NCBI RefSeq assembly: GCF_011386835.1
Contig: NW_027052980.1
Coordinates: forward strand, 16,383-80,382
From: Chrysemys picta bellii
Lineage: Eukaryota; Chordata; Testudines; Emydidae
Direction of reading: 5' to 3'
Length of the DNA: 64,000 nucleotides
How positions within the stretch are numbered: the first letter of the stretch is position 1; every line of letters starts with the position of its first letter. Below are positions 22,545 through 33,945 of this stretch, piece after piece. The notes under the pieces are model-generated. The model did not search any database. It had not been told where the DNA came from and worked only from the letters and a program-made list of their open reading frames with translations. The position numbers and the translations under genes were made by a program.

Positions 22545-23200
22545 TCCTTATTAAGACCATGATTTTTAGTGTCTAGCAAAGTTATGTATTTAAGCTCCCA
22601 GGCTTGTCTTTTGATGGTGTTGTGCAGGTTTCCTTTTTAAACAAGACCTGAGAGGTCAGGTATGGAGTGTTCACCCAGAGGTGATAGGGTGTTTTTGTCT
22701 TTTATCATTTTCCTGTGTGAGTTTATTCAAGAGTGTAGTGATTGTCTGGTTTCATCCACATAGTTGTTACTGGGGCATTAGGTGCACTGGATGAGGTGCA
22801 CCACTTGTTGTGAGAGGCCTGTGATGGACCCATGGATCTTGATAGGTGTGTTGTGGTGGGTGTTGATCATTGTACCAGTGGAGCTGTGTCTGCTTTGAGT
22901 TGGTCTGTGGTGGGCATGCTTCTGACAATGAGTATGGCAAATTTAGGGGGTTGTTTGAAAGCCAGAAGTGGGGGGTTGGGAAATATTTCTTTGAGGATGT
23001 GGTTCCCATTGAGTATGGGTTGTAATTGTTTAATGATACCTTGTAGAGTCCAGTGTGATGTGGTAAGTGACAACTAAGGGTGTGCCTTTATTATGAGGCC
23101 CAGGAATATAGCATAGGATATGTGTAGTGTCCATGACTGAAATAAAACGTTGCGTATAGTTGGTTGTTTGGGGGGGATTCTGAAATGTCATAGGGGTTTT
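22545..23200 (-). mobile_element. Penelope-like element, GIY-YIG endonuclease end
   Basis: The minus strand carries, in shifting frames, a 'LKEIFPNPPLLAFKQPP' segment (near 22985-22935), then 'VHLIQC' and 'NNYVDETRQSLHSRINSHR'-like residues (near 22800-22720), and finally 'KYITLLDTKNHGLN' near 22585-22545. This order matches the C-terminal region and GIY-YIG endonuclease of Penelope-like retroelements. Several frameshifts and stops; a relic. Confidence 0.6.
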
Positions 23201-23630
23201 TAGGTTTTCCAGGTTGATCTATAAGCTCTGTGTATTGCAACAGGTTTCTAGAAGGTGCATGTTTCTGTGGAGATTTTTGTGCATAGATGAGAGTATGACC
23301 AGCTCATTAGCACACAGCAATCATTTAATCTCCAAGTCATTTAGTCAGAATTCCACATGGGAAGACCTGAGCAAGAAGTTAGGAAGAAGCTGTTTCCCTG
23401 CAGATTGATTGCAAATGCAGTGGCTGAGGTGTTGATTGGTTGCAGCTGTGTCTGTGTCTGTGTGAGAGACATGGAAAGCTGTGCAAAGCCAGATTAAACA
23501 GCCAGGAAGCAAAGACCAATCCAGCAGACAGCCAGAGAAGCAGTGGTGAGCAAGGCCATGAGCGGGAGCAGAGACAGAGCTCCTTGGGGCACATGACGGG
23601 TTGGAAGGCAGGCTTAGAAACGGTGAGCTA

Positions 23631-23742
23631 GGGTGACCAGATAGGAAGGGGGAAAATTGGGATGGGGGGAAATAACGTCCTATAGAAGACAAAGCCCCAA
23701 ATATTGGGATAGTCCCAATAAAATTGGGACATCTGGTCACCC
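23631..23742. mobile_element. Short MITE with TA target duplication
   Basis: The left end GGGTGACCAGAT and right end ATCTGGTCACCC are perfect inverted repeats of 12 bp. Both are flanked by TA (23629-23630, 23743-23744), consistent with a Tc1/mariner-type non-autonomous element. 112 bp, non-coding. Confidence 0.75.
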
Positions 23743-24149
23743 TACTGTGAGCAAGGAGATTTTGTCCACACACAGCATGTTTCATCCCGGGCTGCAGGGG
23801 CTCAGCAAGATTCTCTCTGTAGTTACTCCTCCCAGCTGCTGTTGGTCTTATAATAGAAAGCTGCTGGGGCTGTTGCAGCACCAGGCTGAAGAAGAGACGC
23901 GAGGGAGACTCCCCTCCCTGGGCTCTTAGGGTTTGTCCACACTGCACACGAAGCCTGGGTCTGCAGGACATGGACTGGTTGACTTGTGTTTCCAAGTTCA
24001 AACTTGAGCATCTACTTTGCAATGGAAACCTGGGCCTCACAACCGTGCTGGCATGTGCATATTACACTAGACCCGAGTTAGAACTGCAGCTTCTGTGGGC
24101 ATGTGCTACTGTATCCCAGGGTTCCTAGCGCCCTTTCTGTCAGAAATAA

Positions 24150-24845
24150 GGCCCTGTAGCTGCCCCTCTTCAGTCTCCTGGCAGCCTAAGGATCACAGCA
24201 GGGCTGCATCAGCGAAATCACCTGACGGAACGCTCTTCCTGATTGACTGAGGAAGCCACCAGCCTTGCTCTTAAGCCCAGCAGCAGTTTCTTGACTGCTC
24301 AAAACATTCACTCATAGCTGCAATAGTGCCTGTGCTTGCTTGTTCCCAGCCCTGCTCCTGTCTTGCTCCAGATCCGCTCCTGGCTTGTGCCAGGCTTGTT
24401 CCAGCCATGCTCCTGCTCTGAACCCAGCCCTCCCTCTGCCTTTCCTCATTCCAGATACCCCAGTTCTGACCCTAGCGTCTGATTCTTAACTTCTGACTTG
24501 GGCTTTGACCCTTGACTCTGGCATCTGGCCTCTGACCCTGGGCTCCGATTCCTGGCTATCAACACTGGCTCTAAGCACTAAGCCTGACATCTCCTCTTAC
24601 CACTAGGCCTGTTGCCTGCTCCAACCACTAGGCACAGCTGCCCATGTCCTGATCTGACAGTTTGAGCAGCCGAAAAAGTAACCAACGGGCAACAAGAGTT
24701 GACTAGGGGTCCAGCCCATAACTAGAATGGATCCATCCCAGGCCAATATTCCCCTGCCACAGCTAGTGTGTGCCTAACAGACGCTGCTGGGACACATCAC
24801 TGCCCTGCAGGCACAGAATGTGGTGCTGCAAGGGCAGGCAGCTCC
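24150..24845 (+). mobile_element. Gypsy-like 5' fragment (LTR plus start of gag)
   Basis: A CT-rich 'tgctcctg' block around 24340-24660 looks like LTR/leader sequence. From the ATG at 24727 the frame reads MDPSQANIPLPQLV, hits a stop, then 'ALQAQNVVLQGQAAP'. That resembles the Gag N-terminus of Ty3/Gypsy elements. The element is cut off by the inverted LINE fragment at about 24846. LTR ends were not located. Confidence 0.45.
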
Positions 24846-25480
24846 CTCTCTGAAGACTGATGCAAAGAATTCATTTAGCTTTTCTCCAGTGGCCTTGTCT
24901 TCCTTGACTGCTCCTCTAACACCCTGGTCATCCAGTGGACTTACTGCCTGTTTGGCAGACTTCCTACTTCGGTTGTACATAAAATTTCTTAGTGTTAGTT
25001 TTTGTGTCTTTAGCAGGTTGCTTCTCAAATTATCTCACAGCCTGCCTTATTGTCCTTTTACACTTAACCTGCCAGAGTTTGTGCTGCTCCCTATTATCCT
25101 CACTAGGATTTGACTTCAAAATTGTAAAAGATACCTTTTTGCCTCTAACAACCTCTGTTACTCTGCTGTTCAGCCATGCTGTCATTCGTTTGGTCCTCTT
25201 ATTGTCTTTTCTCATGTGGCTATACATTTAATCAGAGCCACTATTATGGTGTTTTTAAATAGTTCCCATGCTGCTTGCAGGCATTCAACCTTGTGACAGC
25301 TCCTTTTAATGTCCATCTAACAAGCATCCTCATTTTCTGTAGGTCCTCCTTTTAAAGTGAAATGTTACTCTGATTGATTTTTTTTGTATTATCCTATATT
25401 TAATTATGTTATGGTCAGTATTACCAAATGGTTCTGCTAGAGTTATTTCATAGACCAGATCCTGTATTCCACTTAGAAGT
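24846..25480 (-). mobile_element. CR1-like LINE fragment (EN-RT linker)
   Basis: Minus-strand frames show 'MTAWLNSRVTEVVRGKK' (about 25185-25135), 'QVKCKRTIRQAVR' and 'RSRKSAKQAVSPLDDQG', then 'LNEFFASVF' near 24850. These match the linker between endonuclease and RT in CR1 (compare 'NEFFASVF' with 'NVFFASVF' at 11960). A different subfamily from the others. Confidence 0.7.
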
Positions 25481-27291
25481 AGCCTGTGAGTCAGCGTAAG
25501 GGGGGTGTTAGGGCTGGGAAGTGGTTCTTAAGTTGTGCCCGTGTGGTATTCTTTCTGTGAAGTTGGCAAAGTGTGAATGTCTGCCAGGATCTGGAACCTC
25601 CTGAATCCTATACTGCCAAGAGCCGGTGTGAGTACATGCTATGTGTGTATTGACGCATTTCTCATAGAAGGCAGAGGAAAGGTGCAGTGGGCATGCTTTT
25701 TCTTTCTTTTTTTTTTTCCTTTTTGTCCTGTAATAGTGTTTGCTGGAAACCCCTGGGTGAGCATGAATGGGTTGTAAAAGGAGGTGAAGAGCTTGTACTT
25801 TTCAGCAGCTGTGGGATTGGCAGAGTAAAGGTATATGTGTTAACAGGACATATTGGGGCATTGCTGAAAGAGGGCAGAGTTAAGGTTGTGTGGGCAAGCT
25901 TAACTGTGCATTTCATGGGTTTCAGAAGTTTCAGATTACTCAAATCAGCATTCTGCAAGGGGATGACCTACCTTACCTCAGCTCTGTGTGCATGTAGTTC
26001 TTTGCCACTGAATAACATCTATGCTGGCCTCTGAGCTACCATTGGTGCTCCAGGCTGACTCCCAAAATTCCCATCAGCCACAGAGCTGCTGGATCAGGGT
26101 AGGGCTTAAGCCTCAGGTTTGAAATCATTGCCCTTATGTAACCCAGAGGTTCAGACGCCAGCCCAGGCTCCCTCGCTGAGGGAGATAAACTGAGTGCCTA
26201 GCAACTCACTGTGCATGGACCTGCCCTATGAGATGTACCTCTGGGGCCTTATAAAAGCATCTATTGAACACCCCTCACTGGGCAGGAGCCAGGTATTCTA
26301 GTTGCCTTTCAGTCTCTGGGGTTCATCTCTGCTCCTCAGAGACAGTTTCCCCTTCATTTCTCTGCTGTGGCTAAGAAAACGCAGACTGCTCCTGGGAGGT
26401 AACTAGGCACCCAGGTTTATTGGGATAGTCCCAGGCCCAAAGAAGAGCTTGTGATGCTAGAGAGCTTGTCTCTCTCACCAACAGAAGTTGGTTCAATAAA
26501 AGACACTGCTTCACCCACCTTTTCTTTCTGATATCCTGGGATCAGCACAGCAACAAGAACACTGCAGACTGGTAATTCTGTTAGCTGTATTCTCCTCTTC
26601 TCCCATCTGACATCCCACCCTCCTCCCTGCTGCAACCACGTTATTATTTATTAACATGAATACTGTTTTCCCCCTTTATGGCTCTGCAAGTCTGTATATT
26701 AGGAAGGAGACGGCTCTGGCTGGGACTGATATAGTCAGAGGTGGGAGCTTGGTTTGTTTTGCCTCCCTGCTTCCAGCAGATGGCTCCATGACACTGTCTG
26801 TTCATTAAACTACTCCTGTAGGATGGGAGAAAAGAGACATATGACAAACAGAATTACCAGTAAGTAATTTCCCTTTCATCTCTCTTCTTCTTTCTGGTGA
26901 AACAGAGTTTTTGAGTTCTAGTGAACACATCTGTTATGAGTGTTATACTTCTCCTACCCTGGTCTGATTCACTTCCAATTTAGTAGAAAAATTCAGTGTT
27001 GGTCCAAACTTACCTTGACACTTTTCAGACCAACCTGACTTTCTTTGTGGGAACTGAAAATGGGGCACAATCAGGCTTATAACAGAAACCCACTTAACTG
27101 TGGAGCAGGTAGTGCCATTTTATTACAGTGGAGACCCACTGGCAGCCTTCTGTGGAGAGGCTACTGCCACTTTATAATCAGCCCCAATACACGTCTGAGA
27201 GGCTTGGCACTGTCTGCCACATGGAGACTCCACAGTAGGAGGGGGATGATGCCATCATCTTTTTAAATTTTGTTTTCCCTTTTACAAAAAG
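25481..27291. other. Unassigned intronic sequence before GBP exon
   Basis: Contains a poly-T run (25700-25725), the second copy of the repeat shared with 18930-19060, and at 26448-26517 a segment (ctctcaccaacagaagttgg) whose complement is partly present near 19910-19948. It ends with the acceptor tct...ttttacaaaaag of the exon at 27292. Confidence 0.35.
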
Positions 27292-27689
27292 CTGAGCAGG
27301 CAAGAGCGGAGTGGCTGGGGCAGCAGAACAAGGCAGAGGAGGAGAGAAGGCGGCAGCTGGAGCAGGAGATGAGAGACGTGGAACGCAGCCACCAGGAGAA
27401 CATTAGACAGGTGGAAGCCAAGATGGAGGAGGAGACCGCCAAGATGAGGCAGGAGACGGACAGAACCGTGGAGTGCAAGCTGAAGGAGCAGGAGAAGCTG
27501 TTGCAGCAGGGCTTCATAGAGCAAGCCGGGCTGATGAAAGAGGAGATAGACGGGCTGCAGAAGCAGGGAAAGGAGCAGGAGAAGAAGCTGCAGCAGGAAT
27601 TCAGAGAGAAAGCCAGGCTGATGAAAGAGGAGATGGACGTGTTGCAGAAGCGGGGAAAAGAGAGAGAGGAGAAGCTGCAGCAGCAATTG
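27292..27689 (+). CDS. Guanylate-binding protein (GBP), GTPase effector domain exon with internal duplication
   Basis: This 398-bp exon starts in phase 2 (CT completing Ala from 2802) and ends in phase 0 at TTG before the donor gtgaga. It encodes about 132 residues of the GBP C-terminal helices. Family landmarks are 'SHQENIRQVEAKMEEE', 'KLKEQEKLLQQGF' and 'LMKEEI', at the positions where human GBP1 has closely similar words. The helix is longer than in canonical GBPs because an 87-bp unit is tandemly repeated: 27483-27569 and 27570-27656, each starting KEQEK and ending LQKQG or LQKRG. A final 33-bp part-unit, 27657-27689, encodes KEREEKLQQQL. The domain is a charged coiled helix thought to control folding back onto the GTPase domain. 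No stop occurs in the exon. Confidence 0.9.
27483..27689 (+). repeat. 87-bp tandem repeat within GBP exon (2.4 copies)
   Basis: Two 29-residue copies are followed by an 11-residue partial copy. Copy 1 and copy 2 share KEQEK, LQQ, LMKEE and GLQK/VLQK. The last 11 residues (KEREEKLQQQL) are the same length as, and begin with the same six residues as, the first module of the giant array in the next exon. Confidence 0.85.
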
Positions 27690-28340
27690 GTGAGATTCAG
27701 TGGGGTTGGAGGACAGTTGGGGTAATGCACAGTGTATGTTTCCCCCATGGAGCAGCAGTGACAGCTGCTGCCCCATTTGGGTAAAGCACAGAGTAGATAC
27801 ACTGCATTACCCTAGCTGGCTATGGGTTATTTTCTTTCTCGGGGCAGGTCTACTCTTAAAATGCTGCAGCTGCACAATTAAAGCTGCCCTGTAGCCTGCT
27901 TCAGTGAAGACACTACCTTCTTCTGTAGTTAATCCTCCTCCTGTCAACTTAGCACTGTCTATCCCAGGGACTAGTTTGATATAACTATGTCGCTCAGGGG
28001 TGTGAGTGTAAGTTTCTCGTGTAGTCCTGGCCTCAGTTTTACATTTTGTTTGTCAATTGGAGTCAGGCCAGTCAGATTATCCCCTGTCCCAAATGCAATG
28101 GAAGGTAGATTTTGGAGGGATGGGGGAATTCTGTTTTTATCCAGCCCCATGTCCATGCTGGCCTCCTGAGGTCTTGAGGGAGAAGTCTTTAGGAGATGAA
28201 AAGGGAACAGGGAGGAGAGAGGATTTTCCCTTCCTTCCTATCTATCTAACTGGTATCATACTGCCGCCCATCACTGTAGTATCTGAACACCTTCCATGTA
28301 AAATCAACAGAGTGAAAAACAATTGATTCATGCCGTCTGT
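27690..28340. other. Intron start, nothing recognised
   Basis: Begins with the donor gtgaga. No coding motifs or clear repeat ends were seen. Confidence 0.35.
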
Positions 28341-28344
28341 CACA

Positions 28345-28413
28345 TAACGGATATGAACTGGCTACAGCGCTCCCACCCCAGGGAGAAACAAAAGCTGCAT
28401 TGTTTTTAAGACA
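28345..28413. mobile_element. Gypsy-like LTR, left part, split by a hAT insertion
   Basis: Together with 31307-31395 this resembles the sequence at 33370-33500: both have 'agacact...tgcactgccagg' and a 'tataatacagtt' word further on. The hAT element lies exactly between the two halves. The LTR call rests on the adjacent gag-like coding (31367-31680) and is tentative. Confidence 0.45.
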
Positions 28414-28649
28414 CTCTATTGCAATGGTCCCCAATGTGGTGTACGCGGGTGCCATGGTGCCCGCTGGGGCATTTATGTGCGCCCGTCTAGTGACACGGTG
28501 TGAAAGATAGCACCCAGCAGGGAGAGAAGCCGTGGCCCAGCACCTGCCGGGGACAGAGAACACCAGGGCTGCAGGCTGCGGGCACTGGTGTACTCTGTCC
28601 CCAGCAGGCACGGGGGCGCCGCTTCTCTCCAGCTTCTCTCCGCGTTGCC

Positions 28650-28836
28650 CAGAACTGCCAAAAACAAACAAACAAACAAACAAAAAACAGCCGCTCAGAC
28701 TGCCTCCCAAACTTCCAAAGCAGGGGGAAAAAAATTGCTCAGACTCTGCCACCCCAAGAATGGACAGAATGCCACCCCTTAGCATGTGCCTCCCCAGGCA
28801 CATGCTTGCTCTGCTGGTGCCTGGGGCCAGCCTTGT
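28650..28836 (-). mobile_element. hAT-type MITE fragment nested in the hAT
   Basis: The reverse complement matches the MITE at 60195-60486, with shared words 'ccattcttggggtggca' and 'gcaccagc' near the end. A (CAAA)n run sits at its left, about 28660-28690. The left terminus seems lost and no target duplication is visible. Confidence 0.55.
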
Positions 28837-28954
28837 ATGTGAGTATTCTTCTGCTGTACTGATACTGCTGTTTTCTCGTGCTTTGCGATTTATTATTTTT
28901 TTAACATGTTGCCCCAAAACGAGTGGTTCAAATAAAAGATAACGTACGTATTAT

Positions 28955-30700
28955 TTCAACGCAGAGTGGGAAGAATCCTATTGTTTTATTGAAAATAAAG
29001 GGAAATGGTTTGCTTATTGTGCGGGGGTGCTGTTGCAGTGCCAAAAAAACATAATGTCGAAAGCCATTTCCAAACTAATCATGGCTCTTTTGACATTAGT
29101 CATCCACTTAAATCTGAGTTGAGAAAGAATAAAATTAATCAACTCAAATCAAACCTATCTGCCCAACAATCTGTTTTCACTAGACAAGTGGTAAAGTCTA
29201 AAAGTGCTACTATTGCTTCTTTTAAAATTGCTCATCTGCTCGCAAAGAAGAAAAAACCGTTTCAAGATGGTAAATTGTTGAAGGAAGCATTTTTGACTGG
29301 TGCTGATTGCCTGTTTCAAGGATTTCCTAACAAGCATGAGATTTTGTTGGCAGTGCAAGACTTGCAGTTATCAGACACCGCAGGTACGAGGAGGATACAT
29401 GCAATTTCAAGTGACATGCAAATCAGCTAAAGGATGACTTGGAAATATGTGACTGGTTTTCACTGTAGTTCGATGAGTTGACAGATATATCAGATACAGC
29501 GCAGTTGGCAGTTACGGTGAGGATGGTATTTAGTGACTTCACCGTAAAAGAAGAGTTACTAAAAGTATTGCCTATGAAAGAGTGAACAAAGGGTGAGGAC
29601 ATCTATAATTTATTCAAATTATATGCAACATCAGTTAGTATGCCACTACGCAAGCTGTCTGCGATCATCACTGATGGAGCACCAGCAATGATGGTCAGTG
29701 CCAATGGATTCATTGCACTCTGCAAGAAGAATGAATCCTTTCTGAACTTTATGCCTTATCATTGCATTATCCACCAAGAAGCTTTGTGCGTCAAAGTTCT
29801 TTCTTTTCAACATGTCATGAATGTCGTTATTAAAATAATTAACTCTATTCAAGCAAAACCTTTGCAACACCGACTTTTTAAGGCCCTGTTGGAAGATGTT
29901 GATGATAAACAATCTGATCTTATCTTGCACACAGAAGTACAATGGCTGAACAAAGGTAAAGTTCTTGCACATTTTTAAGCCTAATTGAAGAGATCAAAGA
30001 ATTTCTGAAGTCCACAAATCTGAACTTCGAGCAACTAGAAGACTCCAGCTGGTTAATGGACTTGGCTTTTCTTGCCAATATCACTGACAAATTGAACATT
30101 TTAAATCTTGAGCTCCAGGGAAAAGACAAACATGTGGCTCAAATGATAGGTTCTGTAAAATCATTAAAGCAAAACTGATCTTGAGGATGTCACATATGAA
30201 GACGAAGTCTCTCGTACATTTCCCAAGTATGAAGAAAATGGTATGTGACAGTGATTTTAGCCCATCACCAGTTGTTATCCACATTCAAACACTTCTGGAA
30301 CAATTTGAAAAGAGATTTCAACAGTTCACCATCATTGAGCCTGTAGTTGCCTTTCTTGTGAATCCTTTTACTTGCCAAATAAAGGTAACAGAAATGGCTA
30401 CATCAATTGCGAGTATCATTCAAGTAAGAACAGAAGAAGTGGAACTGGAGATTTTGGACCTTCAAAATGATATTGTTCTAAAATCCTGCGCAACAGATGA
30501 AAACTTTTGGAATCTGGTTGACCGAAAAAAGTTTCCTGCCTTAAAAAATGTAGCATACAAAATAAAATCTTATTTTGGTTCCACTTATCTACGCGAAGTT
30601 CTGTTTTCAGCAATGAACATCATAAAATCAAAATACAGATCTCGGCTTACAGATGCCCATCTTGACGATTGCTTATAAATGGGAATATCATCCTACTCTC
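28955..30700 (+). pseudogene. hAT transposase (GTF2IRD2/Charlie-like), broken
   Basis: The N-terminus shows 'FNAEWEESY' and, after a frameshift, a BED-like zinc finger (CLLC ... HNVESHFQTNH, from about 29011). The catalytic region includes 'DELTDISDTAQLAV' near 29470-29505 and 'ITDGAPAMM' with 'FMPYHCIIHQEALC' (29640-29790). The C-terminal dimerisation part has 'YLREVLFSAMNIIKSKYRS' near 30590-30645 and 'DAHLDDCL' at 30678. At least four stops or shifts break the frame (near 29428, 29583, 29977, 30178). Domain order matches Charlie-type hAT transposases, the source of the GTF2IRD2 fusion in mammals. Confidence 0.8.
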
Positions 30701-31306
30701 CCAACTACGAAAAATTGGCTGAAGAAACTCAGTGCCAAAAATCACACTGACTTTATTAGAAAAACCACGTGAATTAATGATACCTATTTTCCATTAAGTG
30801 CTGATGAGCGCATATGATTAACTTGTGTTTAACTTTTTAAATATTTGTTTGTTTGTTTATTGAAATCCAGATACAAGTAAAAATACAAAGAATATTTTTT
30901 AATTAACCATAACTGGCTATCTATGTTAAAGTAAGAATAATAAATATATTTGGACCAGCAGTTCAACAATGTTTTACTTTTTAAAAATAAATAAGATGAA
31001 AACTGTTTATGATATTTATTTTGTAAAAACACCTTAATTTTTCTTACAGGTAGATAAAAAAGAGCAAATTCACATGGTAAGGTGAAAGAGTAATTGCAGA
31101 ATAATTTAATTAATACCTTTTACATGTAAAATTACATTTTTATCTTATGGATTCATATATTATGTAATATTAAATATGATAGTTTTCATATTATTTAATG
31201 TACAAATGCAAAATAAGCCTTGAAAAATTGTTGGCACCCGCCACACTCTTCTGAAAACATGAATGTGCTATTGTCCACAAAAAGGTTGGGGACCACTGCT
31301 CTAATG

Positions 31307-31680
31307 CACTGCCAGGTGTGTCTGTTACACATGGTGCCATGCAGTGGCTGACCTGTATAATACAGTTCAGCACTGAGGTATAAAGTATGCATCAATCACA
31401 GCCAGAACTCTGGCATAATCATCTTTGTGATTGTCTTCAGTAAAGGTAAACGATTTAAAGATATGCTCTGTCTGCTTCCCCATAGCACAAATGAAAGAGC
31501 ATATCTGAATGTGTGCAGTTTCCTTGTGGAGTTTGGTTGCAAAGCAAAATCTTGCAAAATGCTGCTTCCAGTCTGTTGTTGGGATTCCCTCCAAGACCTT
31601 TTCCACTTGGTTTATCCAGAACACTTCATCCAGTCCCGGGAGAATGCTTTATCCAGTTCTCTGGAATCCAAGAAATCAGT
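31307..31680 (-). mobile_element. Gypsy-like LTR remainder and gag fragment
   Basis: From 31624 down to 31367 the minus strand encodes an 85-residue Gag-like segment ('FWINQVEKVL', 'RFCFATKLHKE', 'QICSFICAMGKQ'). It resembles the N-terminal Gag of Ty3/Gypsy elements. It runs directly into the LTR-like piece at 31307-31395, with no pol between, so the copy is internally deleted. Confidence 0.5.
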
Positions 31681-32095
31681 TCAACTTGACTTGTCACTGA
31701 GGCTTCTTTATTGGCATACAATCAAACTATACCTGAGCTGACCGGGCTTAATTGTAGGGGGTGGGTACAAGGTACACCACACAGCTAACATACATAATCA
31801 TGAATCAGGTTACATACACACTTACACTTAATACTATTGGATAAAACATCGTATCACACACTTTATAATTAATCTACTAATTTTCGTAACCTGAAACTGT
31901 CCATGAGCTGCAAAATGTGCTAGTGAGCAAAGCTGCAATCTTATCACACATTATTCTCCTTACTATTTCTTTATCTACTAACTACACATTATTTACAAGG
32001 CCACTTCTGAGTTTGTGCTTTGTCCACTGCTAACCTGCTTCCTTACGTCTGTTTTCTTTCATTGCTCCTGCAAACAGAGGTAACATATGGGGGGC
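31681..32095. other. Unassigned, possibly LTR-like
   Basis: Includes 'aggcttctttattggcata' (a polyadenylation-like AATAAA on the reverse strand) near 31700. No coding motif. Confidence 0.3.
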
Positions 32096-32985
32096 ATAAG
32101 AACATAAGAACGGCCATACTGGGTCAGACCAAAGATCCATCTAGCCCAGTATCCTGTCTTCCGACAGTGGCCAGTGCCAGGTGCCCCAGAGGGAATGAAC
32201 AGAACAGGTAATCATCAAGTGATCCACCCTCTGTCGCCCATTCCCAGCTTCTGGCAAACAGAGGCTAGGGACACCATCCCCGCCCATCCTGGCTAATAGC
32301 TATTGATGGACCTATTCTTCATGAATGTATCTAGTTCTTTTTTAACCCTGTTATAGTCTTGGCCTTCACAACATCCTCTGGCAAGGAGTTCCGCAGGTTG
32401 ACTGTGCTTTGCGTGAAAAAATACTTCCTTTCGTTTGTTTTAAACCTGCTACCTATTAATTTCATTTGGTGGCCCCAGTTCTTGTATTGTGAGAAGGAGT
32501 AAATAACACTTCCTTATTTAGTTTCTCCACATCAGTCATGATTTTTTAGACCTCTATCATATCCCCCCTTCGTTGTCTCTTTTCCAACCTGAAAAGTCCC
32601 AGTTTTATTAATCTCTCCTCATATGGAAGCTGTTCCATAGCCCTAATAATTTTTGTTGCCCTTTTCTGAACCTTTTCCAATTCCAATATATCTTTTTTGA
32701 GATGGGGCGACCGCATCTGCATGCAGTATTCAAGATGTGGGCTTTATATAGAGGCAATATGATATTTTCTGTCTTATTATCTATCCTTTTCTTAATGATT
32801 CCCAACATTCTGTTCACCTTTTTGACTGCCACTGCACACTGAGTGGATGTTTTCAGAGAACTCTCCACAATGACGCCAAGATCTCTTTCTTGAGTAGAAA
32901 CAGCTAATTTCGACCCCATCATTCTGTATGTATAGTTGGGATTATGTTTTCTAATGTGCATTATTTGCATCTATCAACATTGATA
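32096..32985 (-). mobile_element. CR1/L3-like LINE fragment, RT C-terminus to 3' end
   Basis: The minus strand encodes a thumb-like segment from 32970 ('MQIMHIRKHNPNYTY', 'KLAVSTQERDLGVIVESSLK') that matches 1384-1500 of the plus-strand copy at 922-2125. The 3' end is at about 32098 (cataagaacggccatactgg on the plus strand). Degenerate. Confidence 0.8.
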
Positions 32986-33329
32986 AATGTTGCACAAGGG
33001 GTCATGCGCCCCCACCCAGATTTAACTGCTTGACTTGTACGGAGAAGGCTCACATGGACTGAGCATGCTCAGTAACATCTGCTAAAGCCACTGTTTTCAC
33101 TCTGCCCTTACTTGTGTCCCCACCCACTTTTGGCAGGTATGGGTCATCTCTGCCTTCAAGACCTACATCTTTCCATTCTGAAGGACTGTCAGAGCTGAAA
33201 TTCTGTGGGGCACTGAAGAGTGGCATGTTGATGAGATCCTGCAATCTTTGTTTTTTTTTTCTCTTTGCAACTTTTGTTGCTATTTTTCTTTTGATTCTGT
33301 TCTCCTCTGGCATTACCTAAGCTGCCTTC
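32986..33329. other. Unassigned intronic sequence
   Basis: A minus ORF (33050-33313, lysine/arginine-rich N-terminus) was seen but not recognised. It may be part of the neighbouring Gypsy fragments. Confidence 0.25.
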
Positions 33330-33945
33330 ACTTCTGACACCATGTCAAGTACTGGATATGGCCTGGTTACGGAGCCTCCACCCCAGAGAGATACAAGAGA
33401 TGTGTTCTCTTTAAGACACTTTAATTCACTGCCAGGTCGGGATGTTGTGGGCTCAGTTGAGGTATTTTACACAGAGCACCACCTAGTGTCTAAACAGTAT
33501 AATACAGTTTAGCATTACTTTACACTGTCCAATTCTCCAATCATGGCCTATCCAGATTTACAGAAACCATTCACCTTGCATATGGTTACCTCAAAAGAGA
33601 GCCTGAGAGCAGTCCTGTACCAGCATCTAGATGGGAAGCCCCAGACAATTGCCTGTGGAGCCAGAACGTTGACACCTGCAGATAACTACCACTTATACTC
33701 TGGGAAAGTCTCTTGCTCTGAAGTGGGCCTTAACATAAAGGTTCAGAGATTACCTCTTCTATGAACCTTCTTTTACAGTCTGTAGTGATAATAACCCACT
33801 AACATATGTGATGACGATAGCTAAGCTAAATGTTTCTCATCATTGATGGTTTCAGAGCTCTCAAGGTTTCAACTTCACCATGAAATGTCATCCTGGGAAA
33901 GTGAATGTTGATGCCAACTATTAATCCAGGGAACCTTTACTATGG
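33330..33945 (+). mobile_element. Gypsy fragments: LTR-like segment and RNase H of pol
   Basis: 33370-33500 is the uninterrupted relative of the LTR split at 28413/31307. From about 33543 the plus strand encodes a Ty3/Gypsy RT-RNase H segment in shifting frames: 'AYPDLQKPFTLHMVTSKESL', 'AVLYQHLDGK', 'ARTLTPADNYHL', then 'VCSDNNPLTYV'-like and 'KCHPGKVNVDAN' near 33885-33920. The usual catalytic Asp of 'HTDAS' reads 'HMVTS' here. Defective relic. Confidence 0.65.

Larger units (their letters stand above)
28422..31298 (+). mobile_element. hAT DNA transposon, 2877 bp, 8-bp target duplication
   Basis: The termini are inverted repeats: CAATGGTCCCCAA at the left, and the complement CAGTGGTCCCCAA at the right. 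Flanking 8-bp duplications are CTCTATTG (28414-28421) and CTCTAATG (31299-31306), 7 of 8 identical, as expected for hAT. An uninterrupted relative of the insertion site is present at 33405-33440. It carries a broken transposase and a nested MITE. Confidence 0.85.

Noticed and set aside
23345..24040. 231-codon minus ORF
   Set aside because: It spans the MITE at 23631-23742 and other repeat DNA, and shows no domain.
28246..28917. 223-codon minus ORF
   Set aside because: It crosses the hAT terminus and its nested MITE; a chance open frame.
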